Assembly (NCBI GenBank): GCA_965217685.1
Contig: CBDCIZ010000003.1
Location: 3,100,001 to 3,164,000, forward strand
DNA length: 64,000 nucleotides
Direction of reading: 5' to 3'
From: Aurantimonas sp965217685
GTDB taxonomy: Bacteria; Pseudomonadota; Alphaproteobacteria; Rhizobiales; Rhizobiaceae
Shown here one piece after another: positions 7,694 to 15,668 of this stretch; positions within the stretch are counted from its first letter, which is position 1; each line of letters begins with the position of its first letter. The notes beneath the pieces were generated by a model. That model was not told the origin of the DNA. It saw nothing but the letters and a program-made list of their open reading frames with translations, and did not search any database. The translations under genes were made by a program, and so were the position numbers.

Positions 7694-9066
7694 TGGTCGC
7701 CACGTCGGAAAGCGGAGACCGGAGCCGGCCTGAAGCCCGGCCGCCGCAGGAGGTCATCCGCGACAAGCGCGACGGCCGCGAACTGGCCGCCGCCGACATC
7801 AAGGATTTCGTCGCCGGTCTGGCCGACGAACGGGTGTCCGACAGCCAGGTCGCGGCCTTCGCCATGGCGGTGTTCTTCAACGGCATGAGCCGCGCCGAAA
7901 CCGTCGCCTTGACCGAAGCGATGCGCGATTCCGGCGAGGTGCTCGACTGGCCGGCGTTGAAGATCGCAGGGGTCGACCGGCCGGTCGTCGACAAGCATTC
8001 GACCGGCGGCATCGGCGACAACGTCTCCTTGATGCTCGCGCCGATCGTTGCGGCCTGCGGGGCGGCGGTGCCGATGATCTCCGGCCGCGGCCTCGGCCAT
8101 ACGGGCGGCACGCTCGACAAGCTGGAAGCGATCCCCGGCTATCGCGTCACGCCCGATGCCGAGGTCTTTCGCCGGGTCGTGCGCGACGTCGGCTGCGCCA
8201 TCGTCGGCCCGACCGGCCGCCTCGCGCCGGCGGACGGGCGCATCTATGCCATCCGCGACGTGACGGCGACGGTCGAATCCGTGCCGATGATCGTGGCCTC
8301 GATCCTGTCGAAGAAGCTCGCTTCCGGCCTCGACGGTCTCGTCCTCGACGTCAAGAGCGGCAGCGGCGCTTTCATGCCGAATGTCGACGATGCACGAGCG
8401 CTCGCCGAAAACCTCGTGACGGTCGCCAATGGGGCGGGCCTGAAGACCACGGCATTGATGACGCGGATGGACGAGGCGCTGGCCTCGGCCGCGGGCAATG
8501 CGGTCGAGGTCGCAAATGCCGTTCGATTCCTTACTGGCGAGCATCGCGACGAGGCACTTAAAGAGGTGACCCTGGCGTTGGCAGGCGAGATGCTTTTCGG
8601 TGGCGGCCTTTTGTTTGATGCCGTCTCGGGCTCGGCGATGGCGCTGGAGGCGCTGACGAGCGGGGCGGCCGCCGAGCGCTTCGACCGCATGGTCGCCGGC
8701 CTCGGCGGGCCGGCGGATTTCATCGAGCGAATGGAGATCTATCTGCCGAAGGCGCCGGTCGTTCGGCCGGTTCTCGCCGACCGCGACGGCACGATCGTCG
8801 CGGTCGATGCCCGAGCGATCGGGATGGCGGTGGTCGGCCTCGGCGGCGGGCGCTCGCATCCGAGGGACATCGTCGATCCGTCGGTCGGTTTCACGGAGCT
8901 CAGGCGAGTCGGCGATCGGGTGAGTCGCCACGAGCCCCTGGCGATGGTTCGGGCGGCGAGCGAGGACGCGGCCGATGTGGCGGCACAGGCGCTGCGCTCG
9001 GCCTACGTCGTGGGCGAGGACGCGGTGGAGCGGTCTTCGTCGGCGATCATCGAGCGGATCGGCTGA
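7693..9066 (+). CDS. deoA: Thymidine phosphorylase
   Basis: Phosphorolysis of thymidine and deoxyuridine to base plus deoxyribose 1-phosphate. The 457 residues include the pyrimidine-nucleoside phosphorylase signature SGRGLGHTGGTLDKLE and the phosphate-binding segment KHSTGGIGDNVSL. DVKSGSGAFM carries the conserved catalytic-cleft Lys-Ser. The start ATG overlaps the deoC stop as TGATG; the N-terminus up to EVIRDKRDGRELAAADI is about 20 residues longer than usual and low in similarity to the family core. Last gene of the salvage operon; a small hairpin follows at 9069-9084 and the next gene is convergent. Confidence 0.94.
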   Translation: MVATSESGDRSRPEARPPQEVIRDKRDGRELAAADIKDFVAGLADERVSDSQVAAFAMAVFFNGMSRAETVALTEAMRDSGEVLDWPALKIAGVDRPVVDKHSTGGIGDNVSLMLAPIVAACGAAVPMISGRGLGHTGGTLDKLEAIPGYRVTPDAEVFRRVVRDVGCAIVGPTGRLAPADGRIYAIRDVTATVESVPMIVASILSKKLASGLDGLVLDVKSGSGAFMPNVDDARALAENLVTVANGAGLKTTALMTRMDEALASAAGNAVEVANAVRFLTGEHRDEALKEVTLALAGEMLFGGGLLFDAVSGSAMALEALTSGAAAERFDRMVAGLGGPADFIERMEIYLPKAPVVRPVLADRDGTIVAVDARAIGMAVVGLGGGRSHPRDIVDPSVGFTELRRVGDRVSRHEPLAMVRAASEDAADVAAQALRSAYVVGEDAVERSSSAIIERIG

Positions 9067-9068
9067 CG

Positions 9069-9084
9069 CTGCCATTGGTGGCAG
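9069..9084 (+). terminator. Small hairpin after deoA (possible terminator)
   Basis: CTGCCA (9069-9074) pairs with TGGCAG (9079-9084) around a TTGG loop, two bases after the deoA stop. No T-run follows, so intrinsic termination would be weak. It lies between convergent genes. Confidence 0.35.
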
Positions 9085-9126
9085 ACCGTTGGTGGGAGGT
9101 CACCGGAGCGCCTTTCGGCCTCTGGG

Positions 9127-9665
9127 CTACTGCCGAAGGGTCAGCCGGCTGTCGCTGATTTCGAATTTCGACAGGCGGTTCAGGAAGCTCATGCCGAGCA
9201 GCGCCGTGGACAGCGTGCCGTCCCTGGTGACGATCGCGTCGACGTCGTTCATCGCGATCGGGCCGAGCTGCAGCCGGGCGATGGTGACCTTGGCGGCGGG
9301 GGCTTCGCCGTTGGCCGTCGAGACCTTGTAGCGGAAATCGGCTGCGCTCGGCGCGATACCGAGACTGCGGGCGGTCGATTCGTCGAAAGCGACGAGCGTC
9401 GCGCCGGTGTCGACGAGGACATCAGGCGCCGGCCGTTGGCGCGAGCCTCGGTGCGGAAATGGCCGGTCGCATCGGCGTCGAGCCGGACGATACTGCCGGA
9501 CGCCAAGGGATTGCCCGGCTCTGCCGAGGCCGCGACGATCCTGGCCGGCGGGTCGACCGCCTCGGTCTGGGAGGCCATCATCTGTGCCTTGTACTTTTCG
9601 AAGACCGATGGCGCAGCGAGCGCAGCCATGGAGCAGACGACGAGGAGAAGGACGAATCTGGACAT
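9127..9665 (-). pseudogene. Retropepsin-like aspartic protease (TIGR02281 type), single-base frameshift
   Basis: From ATG complementary to 9663-9665 the reading gives a signal-peptide-like MSRFVLLLVVCSMAALAAPS and then GHFRTEARANGRR. The frame then leaves the family at about 9424-9429. In the frame one base away the rest is intact: VLVDTGATLVAFDESTARSL (aspartic-protease DTG loop), then YKVSTANGEA, then LLGMSFLNRLSKFEI, ending at TAG (complement of 9127-9129). The span is 539 bases, one short of a multiple of three, so a single missing base near CGGCGCCTGAT restores a 179-residue clan AA periplasmic/membrane-anchored protease common in alphaproteobacteria. Convergent with deoA. The function of this family is poorly known. 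The lesion may be real or a sequence error. Confidence 0.82.
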
Positions 9666-9717
9666 CGGCGAGCCCGTGCGCGTTCGAAGACGCGGCAAGC
9701 CTACCGGAAGGTGCGTT

Positions 9718-9729
9718 AACACCGGTGTT
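9718..9729. promoter_or_regulatory. Perfect 12-base palindrome upstream of the retropepsin gene
   Basis: AACACCGGTGTT is fully self-complementary and lies 53-64 bases upstream of the retropepsin ATG (- strand). It is a candidate repressor half-site pair. No cognate regulator is adjacent. Confidence 0.35.
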
Positions 9730-9763
9730 CGCGCGGGAAGGGCCGTCGCGGTTTCGGCCGGCA

Positions 9764-9789
9764 GGGTTTCCCGTTGGTTAAAGAAACCC
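9764..9789 (-). terminator. Inverted repeat downstream of upp (possible terminator)
   Basis: GGGTTTC (9764-9770) and GAAACCC (9783-9789) form a 7-bp stem with a 12-base loop. It lies between the upp stop and the retropepsin start, on the transcript of the deoB-add-upp operon. No clear T-tract follows on the - strand. Confidence 0.3.
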
Positions 9790-9907
9790 GCAGGCGCGGC
9801 AACGACTTGGCCTTGATGATTGAATCGGATTCATCGGATGGGGCGCGACGTGACCCGTCGAACCGCCACGCTGGCTTTTTGCCTGTTCCGATAGAGACTT
9901 CTCCGCG

Positions 9908-10537
9908 TTACTTCGTGCCGTACATGCGGTCGCCGGCATCGCCGAGACCGGGGACGATGTAACCCTTCTCGTTGAGATGGCTGTCGATTGCCGCGGTGAA
10001 CACCGGAATGTCGGGATGGGCCTTGCGAAAACGCTCGAGGCCTTCGGGGGCGGCGAGGAGGCACAGGAAGCGGATGTTCCTGGCGCCGCGCTCCTTCAGC
10101 TTGTCCATGGCCGCGATCGCCGAATTGGCGGTCGCCAGCATCGGGTCGACGACGATGACGAGGCGGCTTTCCAGATCCTCGGGCGCCTTGAAGTAATACT
10201 CGACCGGCTGCAGCGTTTCGTGGTCGCGGTAGAGCCCGATATGCGCGACGCGGGCGGCGGGAACGAGGTCGAGCATGCCTTCAAGAAGGCCGTTGCCGGC
10301 CCTCAGGATCGAGGCGAAGACCAGCTTCTTGCCCTCCAGCACGGGAGCGTCCATCGTTTCCATCGGCGTTTCGATACGCTTTGTGGTCAGGTCGAGATTG
10401 CGGGTGACCTCGTAGCAAAGCAGCGTCGAGATTTCGCGCAGCAGGCGGCGGAAGCTCGCCGTCGAGGTCTCCTTGTTGCGCATGATGGTCAGCTTGTGCT
10501 GCACCAGGGGATGATCGATCACCGTCACGCCGTCCAT
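9908..10537 (-). CDS. upp: Uracil phosphoribosyltransferase
   Basis: Makes UMP from uracil and PRPP, capturing the uracil released by pyrimidine phosphorolysis. The 209-residue chain starts MDGVTVIDHPLVQHKLTIMR, a typical Upp N-terminus (DHPLVQHKL). ASILRAGNGLLEGM supplies the uracil-site loop and VVDPMLATANSA (about residues 129-140) the PRPP-binding loop. GYIVPGLGDAGDRMYGTK is the conserved C-terminal segment. The start at the ATG complementary to 10535-10537 was preferred over an in-frame upstream Met because GAGGCGAC precedes it and the extension is not conserved. It is the last gene of deoB-add-upp, 40 bases after add. Confidence 0.95.
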   Translation of the reverse strand: MDGVTVIDHPLVQHKLTIMRNKETSTASFRRLLREISTLLCYEVTRNLDLTTKRIETPMETMDAPVLEGKKLVFASILRAGNGLLEGMLDLVPAARVAHIGLYRDHETLQPVEYYFKAPEDLESRLVIVVDPMLATANSAIAAMDKLKERGARNIRFLCLLAAPEGLERFRKAHPDIPVFTAAIDSHLNEKGYIVPGLGDAGDRMYGTK

Positions 10538-10577
10538 GTCGCCTCGCTTTTCGCCTGCGGGATTGTTCTGGCCGTTC

Positions 10578-11639
10578 CTAGTGCGCCGCGCCGGGCGCGC
10601 CAAGCGAAATGGCGCGAAGCGTCGTCAGGTCGAGGAGTCGTTTCTTCGTGTCTTCCTCGACAAAGGCGGCTTCTATGGCGTTGCGGGTGAAGCCGACGAG
10701 GTCTGCATTGGTGAAGCCGGCGTCTGCGGCAAAGCGGTATTCGGATGCAAGATCGGTCGCAAAGAACGGCGGATCGTCGGACGCGAGCGTGACCCTGACA
10801 CCGGCTTCGACGAGGCGCCGCAGCGGGTGGGCGGCGGCGTCGGGAAAGACGCCCAGAGCGAGATTCGAACCCGGACAGACCTCCAGGACGATGCCGGCCT
10901 CGGCGATCCCGGCGACCAGCCTTTCGTCTTCGATCGCGCGCACGCCGTGGCCGATGCGGGACGGCTTCAGTGCTTCGATGGTCTCGCGAACGCGGTCGGG
11001 GCCGCAAAATTCGCCGGCATGGGCGGTGAGGCCGAGACCGGCATGGCGGGCGATGTCGAAGGCGCGGGCAAAGTCGGACGGGCGGCCGAGCCGCTCTTCG
11101 CCGGCGAGCCCGAAGCCCGTGAGTTGCGGTTCCCTGATGGCCTGCGCGGCGGCGAAGCGGGCGGCGGCCTCGACGCGCTCGGGCCCGAGATGGCGAATGC
11201 CGACGACGATCATTCGTGCTTCGATGCCAGACGACTCGCGTGCCCTGCGCAGACCCGCGCCGAGACCATCGAGGTAGGCCTCGGGTGCAAGGCCGGCAGC
11301 CAGCGCGTGGTCGGGCGAGACGAAGATCTCGGCATAGATCGTCCCGGCTTCGGCAAGACCTTCCAGGTGCTCGGCGGCCAAACGGGCATAGTCGTCCGCC
11401 GTGCGAAACACATTCGACGCTTTGTCGTAGGCGGCCAGAAAGCTCGTGAAGTCGTGCCAGACATAGGCGCCATCGCGGATGATGCCGCCCACGTCCACCC
11501 CATGGCGCCGGGCGAGCTCTTCGACGAGGGCAGGGCGTGCGGTGCCCTCGATATGGCAATGAAGCTCCGCCATCGGCAGCTTCGCCTTGCTGCTGGCGGA
11601 CTTCGCGCGGTCCACCGCGATCGAGGCGTCGCCCGTCAC
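10578..11639 (-). CDS. add: Adenosine deaminase
   Basis: Hydrolytic deamination of (deoxy)adenosine to (deoxy)inosine, feeding purine phosphorolysis. The metal-dependent amidohydrolase barrel shows the zinc ligands HCHIEG (His27, His29), the TAHAGE block with the third His and catalytic Glu, and the C-terminal SDDPPFF Asp pair. At 353 residues it has the usual size. The start codon is GTG (complement of 11637-11639) and overlaps the deoB TGA as GTGA, so translation is coupled. The next candidate start is a Met only a few residues before HCHIEG, which would be too short. Confidence 0.94.
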   Translation of the reverse strand: MTGDASIAVDRAKSASSKAKLPMAELHCHIEGTARPALVEELARRHGVDVGGIIRDGAYVWHDFTSFLAAYDKASNVFRTADDYARLAAEHLEGLAEAGTIYAEIFVSPDHALAAGLAPEAYLDGLGAGLRRARESSGIEARMIVVGIRHLGPERVEAAARFAAAQAIREPQLTGFGLAGEERLGRPSDFARAFDIARHAGLGLTAHAGEFCGPDRVRETIEALKPSRIGHGVRAIEDERLVAGIAEAGIVLEVCPGSNLALGVFPDAAAHPLRRLVEAGVRVTLASDDPPFFATDLASEYRFAADAGFTNADLVGFTRNAIEAAFVEEDTKKRLLDLTTLRAISLGAPGAAH

Positions 11640-12835
11640 AGGAAGCTCGTGCCGTGCGGTCCGGGGGGCAGTCCCAGATGCGCCGCGATGCTTTCGCCGA
11701 TGTCGGCGAAGGTTTTGCGGCGGCCGATCGGGCCGGGGGTGATGTCGGGGCCGAAGGCGAGGACCGGCACGGTCTCGCGGGTGTGATCGGTTCCCGGATA
11801 GGTCGGGTCGCAGCCATGGTCGGCGGTGACGATGGCCAGATCGCCGGGCTTCAGCTTCGCCTGAAGATCCGGCAGCCGCGCGTCGAACGCTTCGAGGGCG
11901 GCGGCGTAGCCGGCGACATCGCGGCGATGGCCGTAGTGCATGTCGAAGTCGACGAAATTGGCGAAGATCAGATCGCCGTCTTCCGCAGAGTCGAGGGCGG
12001 CGAGCATCTGGTCGAAGAGCGCCATGTTGCCGTCCCCCTTGCGCACCTCGGTGACACCCCGATGGGCGAAGATGTCGCCGATCTTGCCGATGGCGATCAC
12101 CCGGCGGCCGGCTTCGACGAGCCGGTCGAGCACGGTCGGCTCCGGCGGCGGTACGCTATAGTCGCGCCGGTTCGCCGTGCGGCGGAAATCTTTTGCACTC
12201 GTGCCGACGAAGGGGCGGGCGATCACCCGGCCGATATTGAGCGGATCGACGTGTTTTCGCGCCACCCGACAGAGCTCATAGAGCCGATCGAGGCCGAAAT
12301 GTGCTTCGTGAGCGGCAATCTGGAGCACGCTGTCGGAGGAGGTGTAGAGGATCGGCTTGCCGGTCCTGACGCTCTCCTCGCCGAGTTCGGCGATGATATC
12401 GGTCCCCGAAGCATGGCGGTCGCCCAAAATGCCGGGAATGCGGCTGTCGTCGATGATCTGCTGGATCAGCGAAGGGGGGAAGGCGGGAATTGTCCTGGGA
12501 AAATAACCCCAATCGAAGGGCACCGGCACGCCGGCGATCTCCCAGTGCCCCGATGGCGTGTCCTTGCCTCTGGAGATTTCGGCGGCCGAGCCCCAGAGCC
12601 CCTGCGGCGATCGCCCGTCGCAAATGCCCGCAGCACTGGCAAGACCGAGGCCGTCGAGATGGGGCAGCTTGAGGGGCCCGCGCCGCAGGCCGTCACGGTC
12701 GGCCGAACCCAGGTGTGCAGCCTCGCGGATATGGCCCAGCGTGTCTGCCCCCGCATCACCGAACTCAGCGGCGTCGTCGGCTCCGCCGATCCCGACGGAG
12801 TCGAGGACAATGAGAATCGTGCGACCCAAAAGCAT
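11636..12835 (-). CDS. deoB: Phosphopentomutase
   Basis: Interconverts (deoxy)ribose 1-phosphate and 5-phosphate, linking the phosphorylases to deoC and the pentose pathway. The 399-residue alkaline-phosphatase-superfamily enzyme shows the metal/phospho-Thr region VLDSVGIGG..GDAGADTLGHI, GKDTPSGHWEIAG, YTSSDSVLQIAAHE, and a C-terminal TADHGCDPTYPGTDHTRE metal site. The ATG complementary to 12833-12835 lies directly against the GGGAGG ribosome site; an in-frame TTG two codons later (complement of 12827-12829) has the better spacing and fits homologues that begin near LGRTILIVLDS. First gene of the operon; an inverted-repeat operator candidate lies at 12848-12875. Confidence 0.93.
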   Translation of the reverse strand: MLLGRTILIVLDSVGIGGADDAAEFGDAGADTLGHIREAAHLGSADRDGLRRGPLKLPHLDGLGLASAAGICDGRSPQGLWGSAAEISRGKDTPSGHWEIAGVPVPFDWGYFPRTIPAFPPSLIQQIIDDSRIPGILGDRHASGTDIIAELGEESVRTGKPILYTSSDSVLQIAAHEAHFGLDRLYELCRVARKHVDPLNIGRVIARPFVGTSAKDFRRTANRRDYSVPPPEPTVLDRLVEAGRRVIAIGKIGDIFAHRGVTEVRKGDGNMALFDQMLAALDSAEDGDLIFANFVDFDMHYGHRRDVAGYAAALEAFDARLPDLQAKLKPGDLAIVTADHGCDPTYPGTDHTRETVPVLAFGPDITPGPIGRRKTFADIGESIAAHLGLPPGPHGTSFL

Positions 12836-13160
12836 CCTCCCGTTGAAAATTGTTCTGCCCTGACAATTAGGGCAGCCGGCGCATATCGGCACGGGCTAGG
12901 CCGGATCATGTGCAGCATGTGCCCAACGGGCGAGCCGGCGAGCCTTTCGAACCGGGCAGCCGGAACGCACGCGGAGACGCGCCGACCGGGTCGTCGAAGA
13001 AAAGGGCAGGCGCGTGTCTCTCGCGCGAAGGCCGGAAGGACTGAGGAGGAAGGAAGGTTTGAATGGGGGAAGTCGAGTTGGCGAGGGATTGCGCGTTTCA
13101 ACGCTCGGTCGCCTGCGGCCCGACTGAAGGCGGATCGGTTCGCGTCGTCGCTGCCTGGCG
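12836..13160. other. Intergenic stretch upstream of deoB
   Basis: This 325-base gap contains the inverted repeats at 12848-12875 and must hold the deoB operon promoter and the end of the upstream - strand gene. No convincing -35/-10 pair, RNA gene or coding sequence was recognised in the rest. Confidence 0.5.
12848..12875. promoter_or_regulatory. Nested inverted repeats before deoB (operator candidate)
   Basis: AATTGT (12848-12853) is mirrored by ACAATT (12863-12868) with a 9-base spacer. Overlapping it, CTGCCCT (12855-12861) is mirrored by AGGGCAG (12869-12875) with a 7-base spacer. Both lie 13-40 bases upstream of the deoB start. The arrangement suits a dimeric nucleoside-responsive repressor, but no regulator gene is present in the window. 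The second repeat could instead fold in the leader RNA. Confidence 0.5.
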
Positions 13161-13637
13161 TTACTTCGCCGCCTGGGTCGCGATCTGCTGATGCGTGGAA
13201 TATTGCTCGGCGGCCTTGGAAAAGCTTGTCGCCTCGTCGCCGATCGTTGCCGTCGGTTCGCATTTCGGGGCGCAAGCGTAGGTGATCCGGCTCGCCTGCC
13301 GATAGACACGCACCGTGTTTTCCTCGAACGTCTGTACGGCAACCTTCTGGTCGAGGATCGGCTCGCCCTTCTGGTCCAGGATGACGAGGTTCGTGATGCC
13401 GTAGCTCTTGCCGGTCAGCACCAGCCGTTTCGAATTCAGGACTTCCACGTCGACGATGGCAGGATTGCCGATGATCACCGTCGTCGCCTCGCGGTCGATC
13501 GCCACGATGCGCGCCTGATCGATCGCGACGGTGAGCGGTGCCGCTGTTTCGGAGGCCGCCACCGGACCGGCAAGCGCGACGCAGAAAACGACGAAGCTGG
13601 CGGCGGTGTTGGCAAGAAGCATCGGGCGCACTTTCAC
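13161..13637 (-). CDS. Secreted pilus-assembly N-domain protein (CpaC-N-like, orphan)
   Basis: A 158-residue exported protein: signal peptide about residues 1-28 (LANTAASFVVFCVALAGPVAASE), then a single domain resembling the N-terminal domain of type II/IV secretins. VAIDQARIVAIDREATTVIIG, NPAIVDVEVLNSKRLVLTGK and YGITNLVILDQKGEPI match the pattern seen in CpaC (KVIVLSADAHDILVANPSVA, QVGQTNVIVFDRQ). No secretin channel domain follows; instead there is a tail with two Cys (YACAPKCEP) and a Gln-rich end. Such proteins occur near tad loci in rhizobia; a role as a periplasmic partner of the pilus secretin is inferred only. It lies on the opposite strand 1.8 kb before flp. Start could be Met1 or Met6. 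Confidence 0.8.
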   Translation of the reverse strand: MKVRPMLLANTAASFVVFCVALAGPVAASETAAPLTVAIDQARIVAIDREATTVIIGNPAIVDVEVLNSKRLVLTGKSYGITNLVILDQKGEPILDQKVAVQTFEENTVRVYRQASRITYACAPKCEPTATIGDEATSFSKAAEQYSTHQQIATQAAK

Positions 13638-13907
13638 TGAAGAATTCAGGCTGCCTCTGTTCTAATGTCTCAGGGTAAAGAGCGGATTAAGACCCCGTCA
13701 GAGTTTGGTTCATGTCGTTTCGAATGGGCCGATGGCCGGGCTGATCGAATGTGACAAGGCGGGCGAGATCGACCGTCCGCCCGCAACGCATACTTGCATG
13801 CGATCTTTTCGGTGTTGCGATCCCCGGCGAACATCCGTGTCCGCGTCGTCGGCCGGCTGGTCTGGGCTTTGCCGATTGCGCGCGTCGAATTCGACTCATC
13901 GCGAGCT

Positions 13908-15137
13908 TCAGGCCGCCTCACGCTCCATTTCGCTGGCGATCAGCCGCGCCAGTTTCGGGATCGCGATGTCGAGCGCGCGTTCGTTGGCGAGGCTGAACGA
14001 CAGGCGCATGGTATTCGCACCCGATCCGTCGGGGTGGAACGCTCCGCCCGGAACGAAGGCGACCCGCGCCTCCTGGACGGACCGTGCCAGGAGCGCCGAC
14101 GTGTCGATCCCGCGCGGCAGGGTCAACCAGACGAACATGCCGCCATCCGTGCGGGTCCAGGCGACGCCGTCGGGCATATGCACGTCAAGGGCGGCGAGGA
14201 GCCCATCGCACCGCGCGCGATACACGGTCTGCAATTGGCCGATCTGATCGTCGAAGGTCGCCTGTGCGACCTCCAGAATGGCCATCTGGTTGAGTGACGG
14301 GCTGTGCAGGTCGGAGGCCTGTTTGGTCAGGACGAGCTTGTCGACGAGGCGCCTTTGCGCACAGATCCAGCCGACGCGGAGACCGGGCGACAAGGTCTTG
14401 GAGAAGGAACCGCAGAAAATCGTGCGGGCCGATTCGATGCTGCCGGTGCGCTCGCAATCCAGAGCGAGGATGGGCGCGATCGGCTCGCCGCTGTAGCGCA
14501 AGGCGCGGTAGGCCGAGTCCTCGATCACCGCGATGTCCAGCGCCTCCGCCATATCCAGAAGGGCCTTTCGAGCCGCAAGATCCAGCGTCTCGCCTGTGGG
14601 ATTGGCGAAGTCCGGAACGATGTAGGCGAATTTGGTACGCCCGCCGCCGCGGATCGCCGTCGCCTGCAAAGGCTCGGGGACCGCATGCTCGCCGGCGAGC
14701 CGCAGCCGCTCGTAGTTCGGTTCGTAGGCATTGAACGCCTGGAGCGCGCCGAGATAGGTCGGGTAGGTGACGAGGGCGGTATCGCCTGGCGAGAGGAACA
14801 ACTTGCCGAGATAGTCCAACCCCTGCTGCGAACCGGAAGTGATGAAGATGTTGCCTTCGTCGCAGGGCACGCCGATCTTTCGCATCTGCGACGCGATCCA
14901 CGTCCGCAGCGGCGCGTAGCCTTCGCTCGCCTGGTACTGCAGGGCCTGGTTGGTTTCCGAACGGCCCAGCACGTCGGCATAGGCTTTTCGGAACGCGTCA
15001 TGGGGAAACAGCGATGGATCGGGGATCCCGCCGGCAAAGGAGATGATGTCGGGCTGATCCAGCAGCTTCAGAAGCTCACGGATTTCCGAAGCCCGCATGC
15101 GCGCGCTTCGCGATGCAAAAAGAGCGGTCACGTCCAT
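13908..15137 (-). CDS. PLP-dependent aminotransferase, class I/II (LysN/2-aminoadipate type)
   Basis: Cytosolic transaminase of 409 residues. It has IISFAGGIPDPSLFP near the N-terminus (the FxGGxPDPxxFP block of the aminoadipate/MocR-type aminotransferases), FITSGSQQGLDYLGKLF (PLP phosphate region), DFANPTGETL, EDSAYRALRY and the PLP lysine in GSFSKTLSPGLRVGW. There is no DNA-binding GntR domain, so it is an enzyme and not a MocR regulator. Substrates (2-aminoadipate, aromatic or branched-chain amino acids) cannot be decided from sequence. The start is supported by GAGGAGG eight bases upstream. It stands alone between the orphan pilus protein and the divergent flp gene. Confidence 0.88.
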   Translation of the reverse strand: MDVTALFASRSARMRASEIRELLKLLDQPDIISFAGGIPDPSLFPHDAFRKAYADVLGRSETNQALQYQASEGYAPLRTWIASQMRKIGVPCDEGNIFITSGSQQGLDYLGKLFLSPGDTALVTYPTYLGALQAFNAYEPNYERLRLAGEHAVPEPLQATAIRGGGRTKFAYIVPDFANPTGETLDLAARKALLDMAEALDIAVIEDSAYRALRYSGEPIAPILALDCERTGSIESARTIFCGSFSKTLSPGLRVGWICAQRRLVDKLVLTKQASDLHSPSLNQMAILEVAQATFDDQIGQLQTVYRARCDGLLAALDVHMPDGVAWTRTDGGMFVWLTLPRGIDTSALLARSVQEARVAFVPGGAFHPDGSGANTMRLSFSLANERALDIAIPKLARLIASEMEREAA

Positions 15138-15469
15138 GAATTCCTCCTCAGGTTGAGGCTACTCTCCTATAGTGTGCAAATTAGGTCAAGAGGGCTGACA
15201 TAATATTTCGCCTTGCCGTTCGCTGGCGCGAGCGCTGCCAAGTAGGGATCGCCGGCGATGCTGCCGTACGAGGCGACCGCCCGATGGCCTTTGCCATCGC
15301 GGCCACAATTCGGCTTTGTTCGCAGCGACGTGGAGGGCCGACAGATATAATGAAAAATAAACCTAGCCCATTAAGCCGTTCATAACAGCGGGTGGCTATG
15401 GTCGCTTCAACCGATCGACGGACATCAGTCGACGGGAATGTCGATCAATCGGATACCACGGAGTGCTCC
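15138..15469. other. Divergent intergenic region, aminotransferase / flp
   Basis: This 332-base region must carry promoters for both the - strand aminotransferase and the + strand pilin. An AT-rich patch at about 15347-15387 holds a CtrA-box-like sequence (entry at 15371). The first 60 bases contain TTGACC and TATAGG on the - strand, but their spacing is too short for a standard promoter. No RNA or gene was recognised. Confidence 0.55.
15371..15386 (+). promoter_or_regulatory. CtrA-box-like site upstream of flp
   Basis: TTAAGCCGTTCATAAC matches the CtrA consensus TTAA-N7-TTAAC at 8 of 9 fixed positions and lies 84-99 bases before the pilin ATG. In Caulobacter the pilin gene is directly activated by CtrA. 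That makes the match plausible; it has not been shown here. Confidence 0.5.
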
Positions 15470-15643
15470 ATGTCCAAGCTTCTCGCACGTTTCGCCAAGG
15501 ATGAGTCCGGCGCCACGGCAATCGAATACGGCCTGATCGCAGGCCTGGTAAGTGTCGTAATCATTACAGCGCTCACCACTCTCGGCACCAATCTCGATAC
15601 GACTTTCGACAACATCGGTGCAGAGCTCGGCAAGGCCAAGTAA
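15470..15643 (+). CDS. flp: Flp/Fap-type pilin subunit
   Basis: Major subunit of the type IVb tight-adherence pilus. The 57-residue prepilin has a short leader MSKLLARFAKDESG and the processing site G14/A15, followed by ATAIEYGLIAGLVSVVIITA. Glu19 is the +5 residue and Tyr20 the +6 residue that define Flp pilins, and the hydrophobic helix continues to about residue 38. The ATG at 15470 was chosen because the GGAG ribosome site precedes it and the leader has normal length. First gene of the locus; a hairpin separates it from cpaA, which would allow much higher pilin than assembly-protein expression. Confidence 0.96.
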   Translation: MSKLLARFAKDESGATAIEYGLIAGLVSVVIITALTTLGTNLDTTFDNIGAELGKAK

Positions 15644-15668
15644 TTGTCTTGTGTATTGGCGTAAACGC

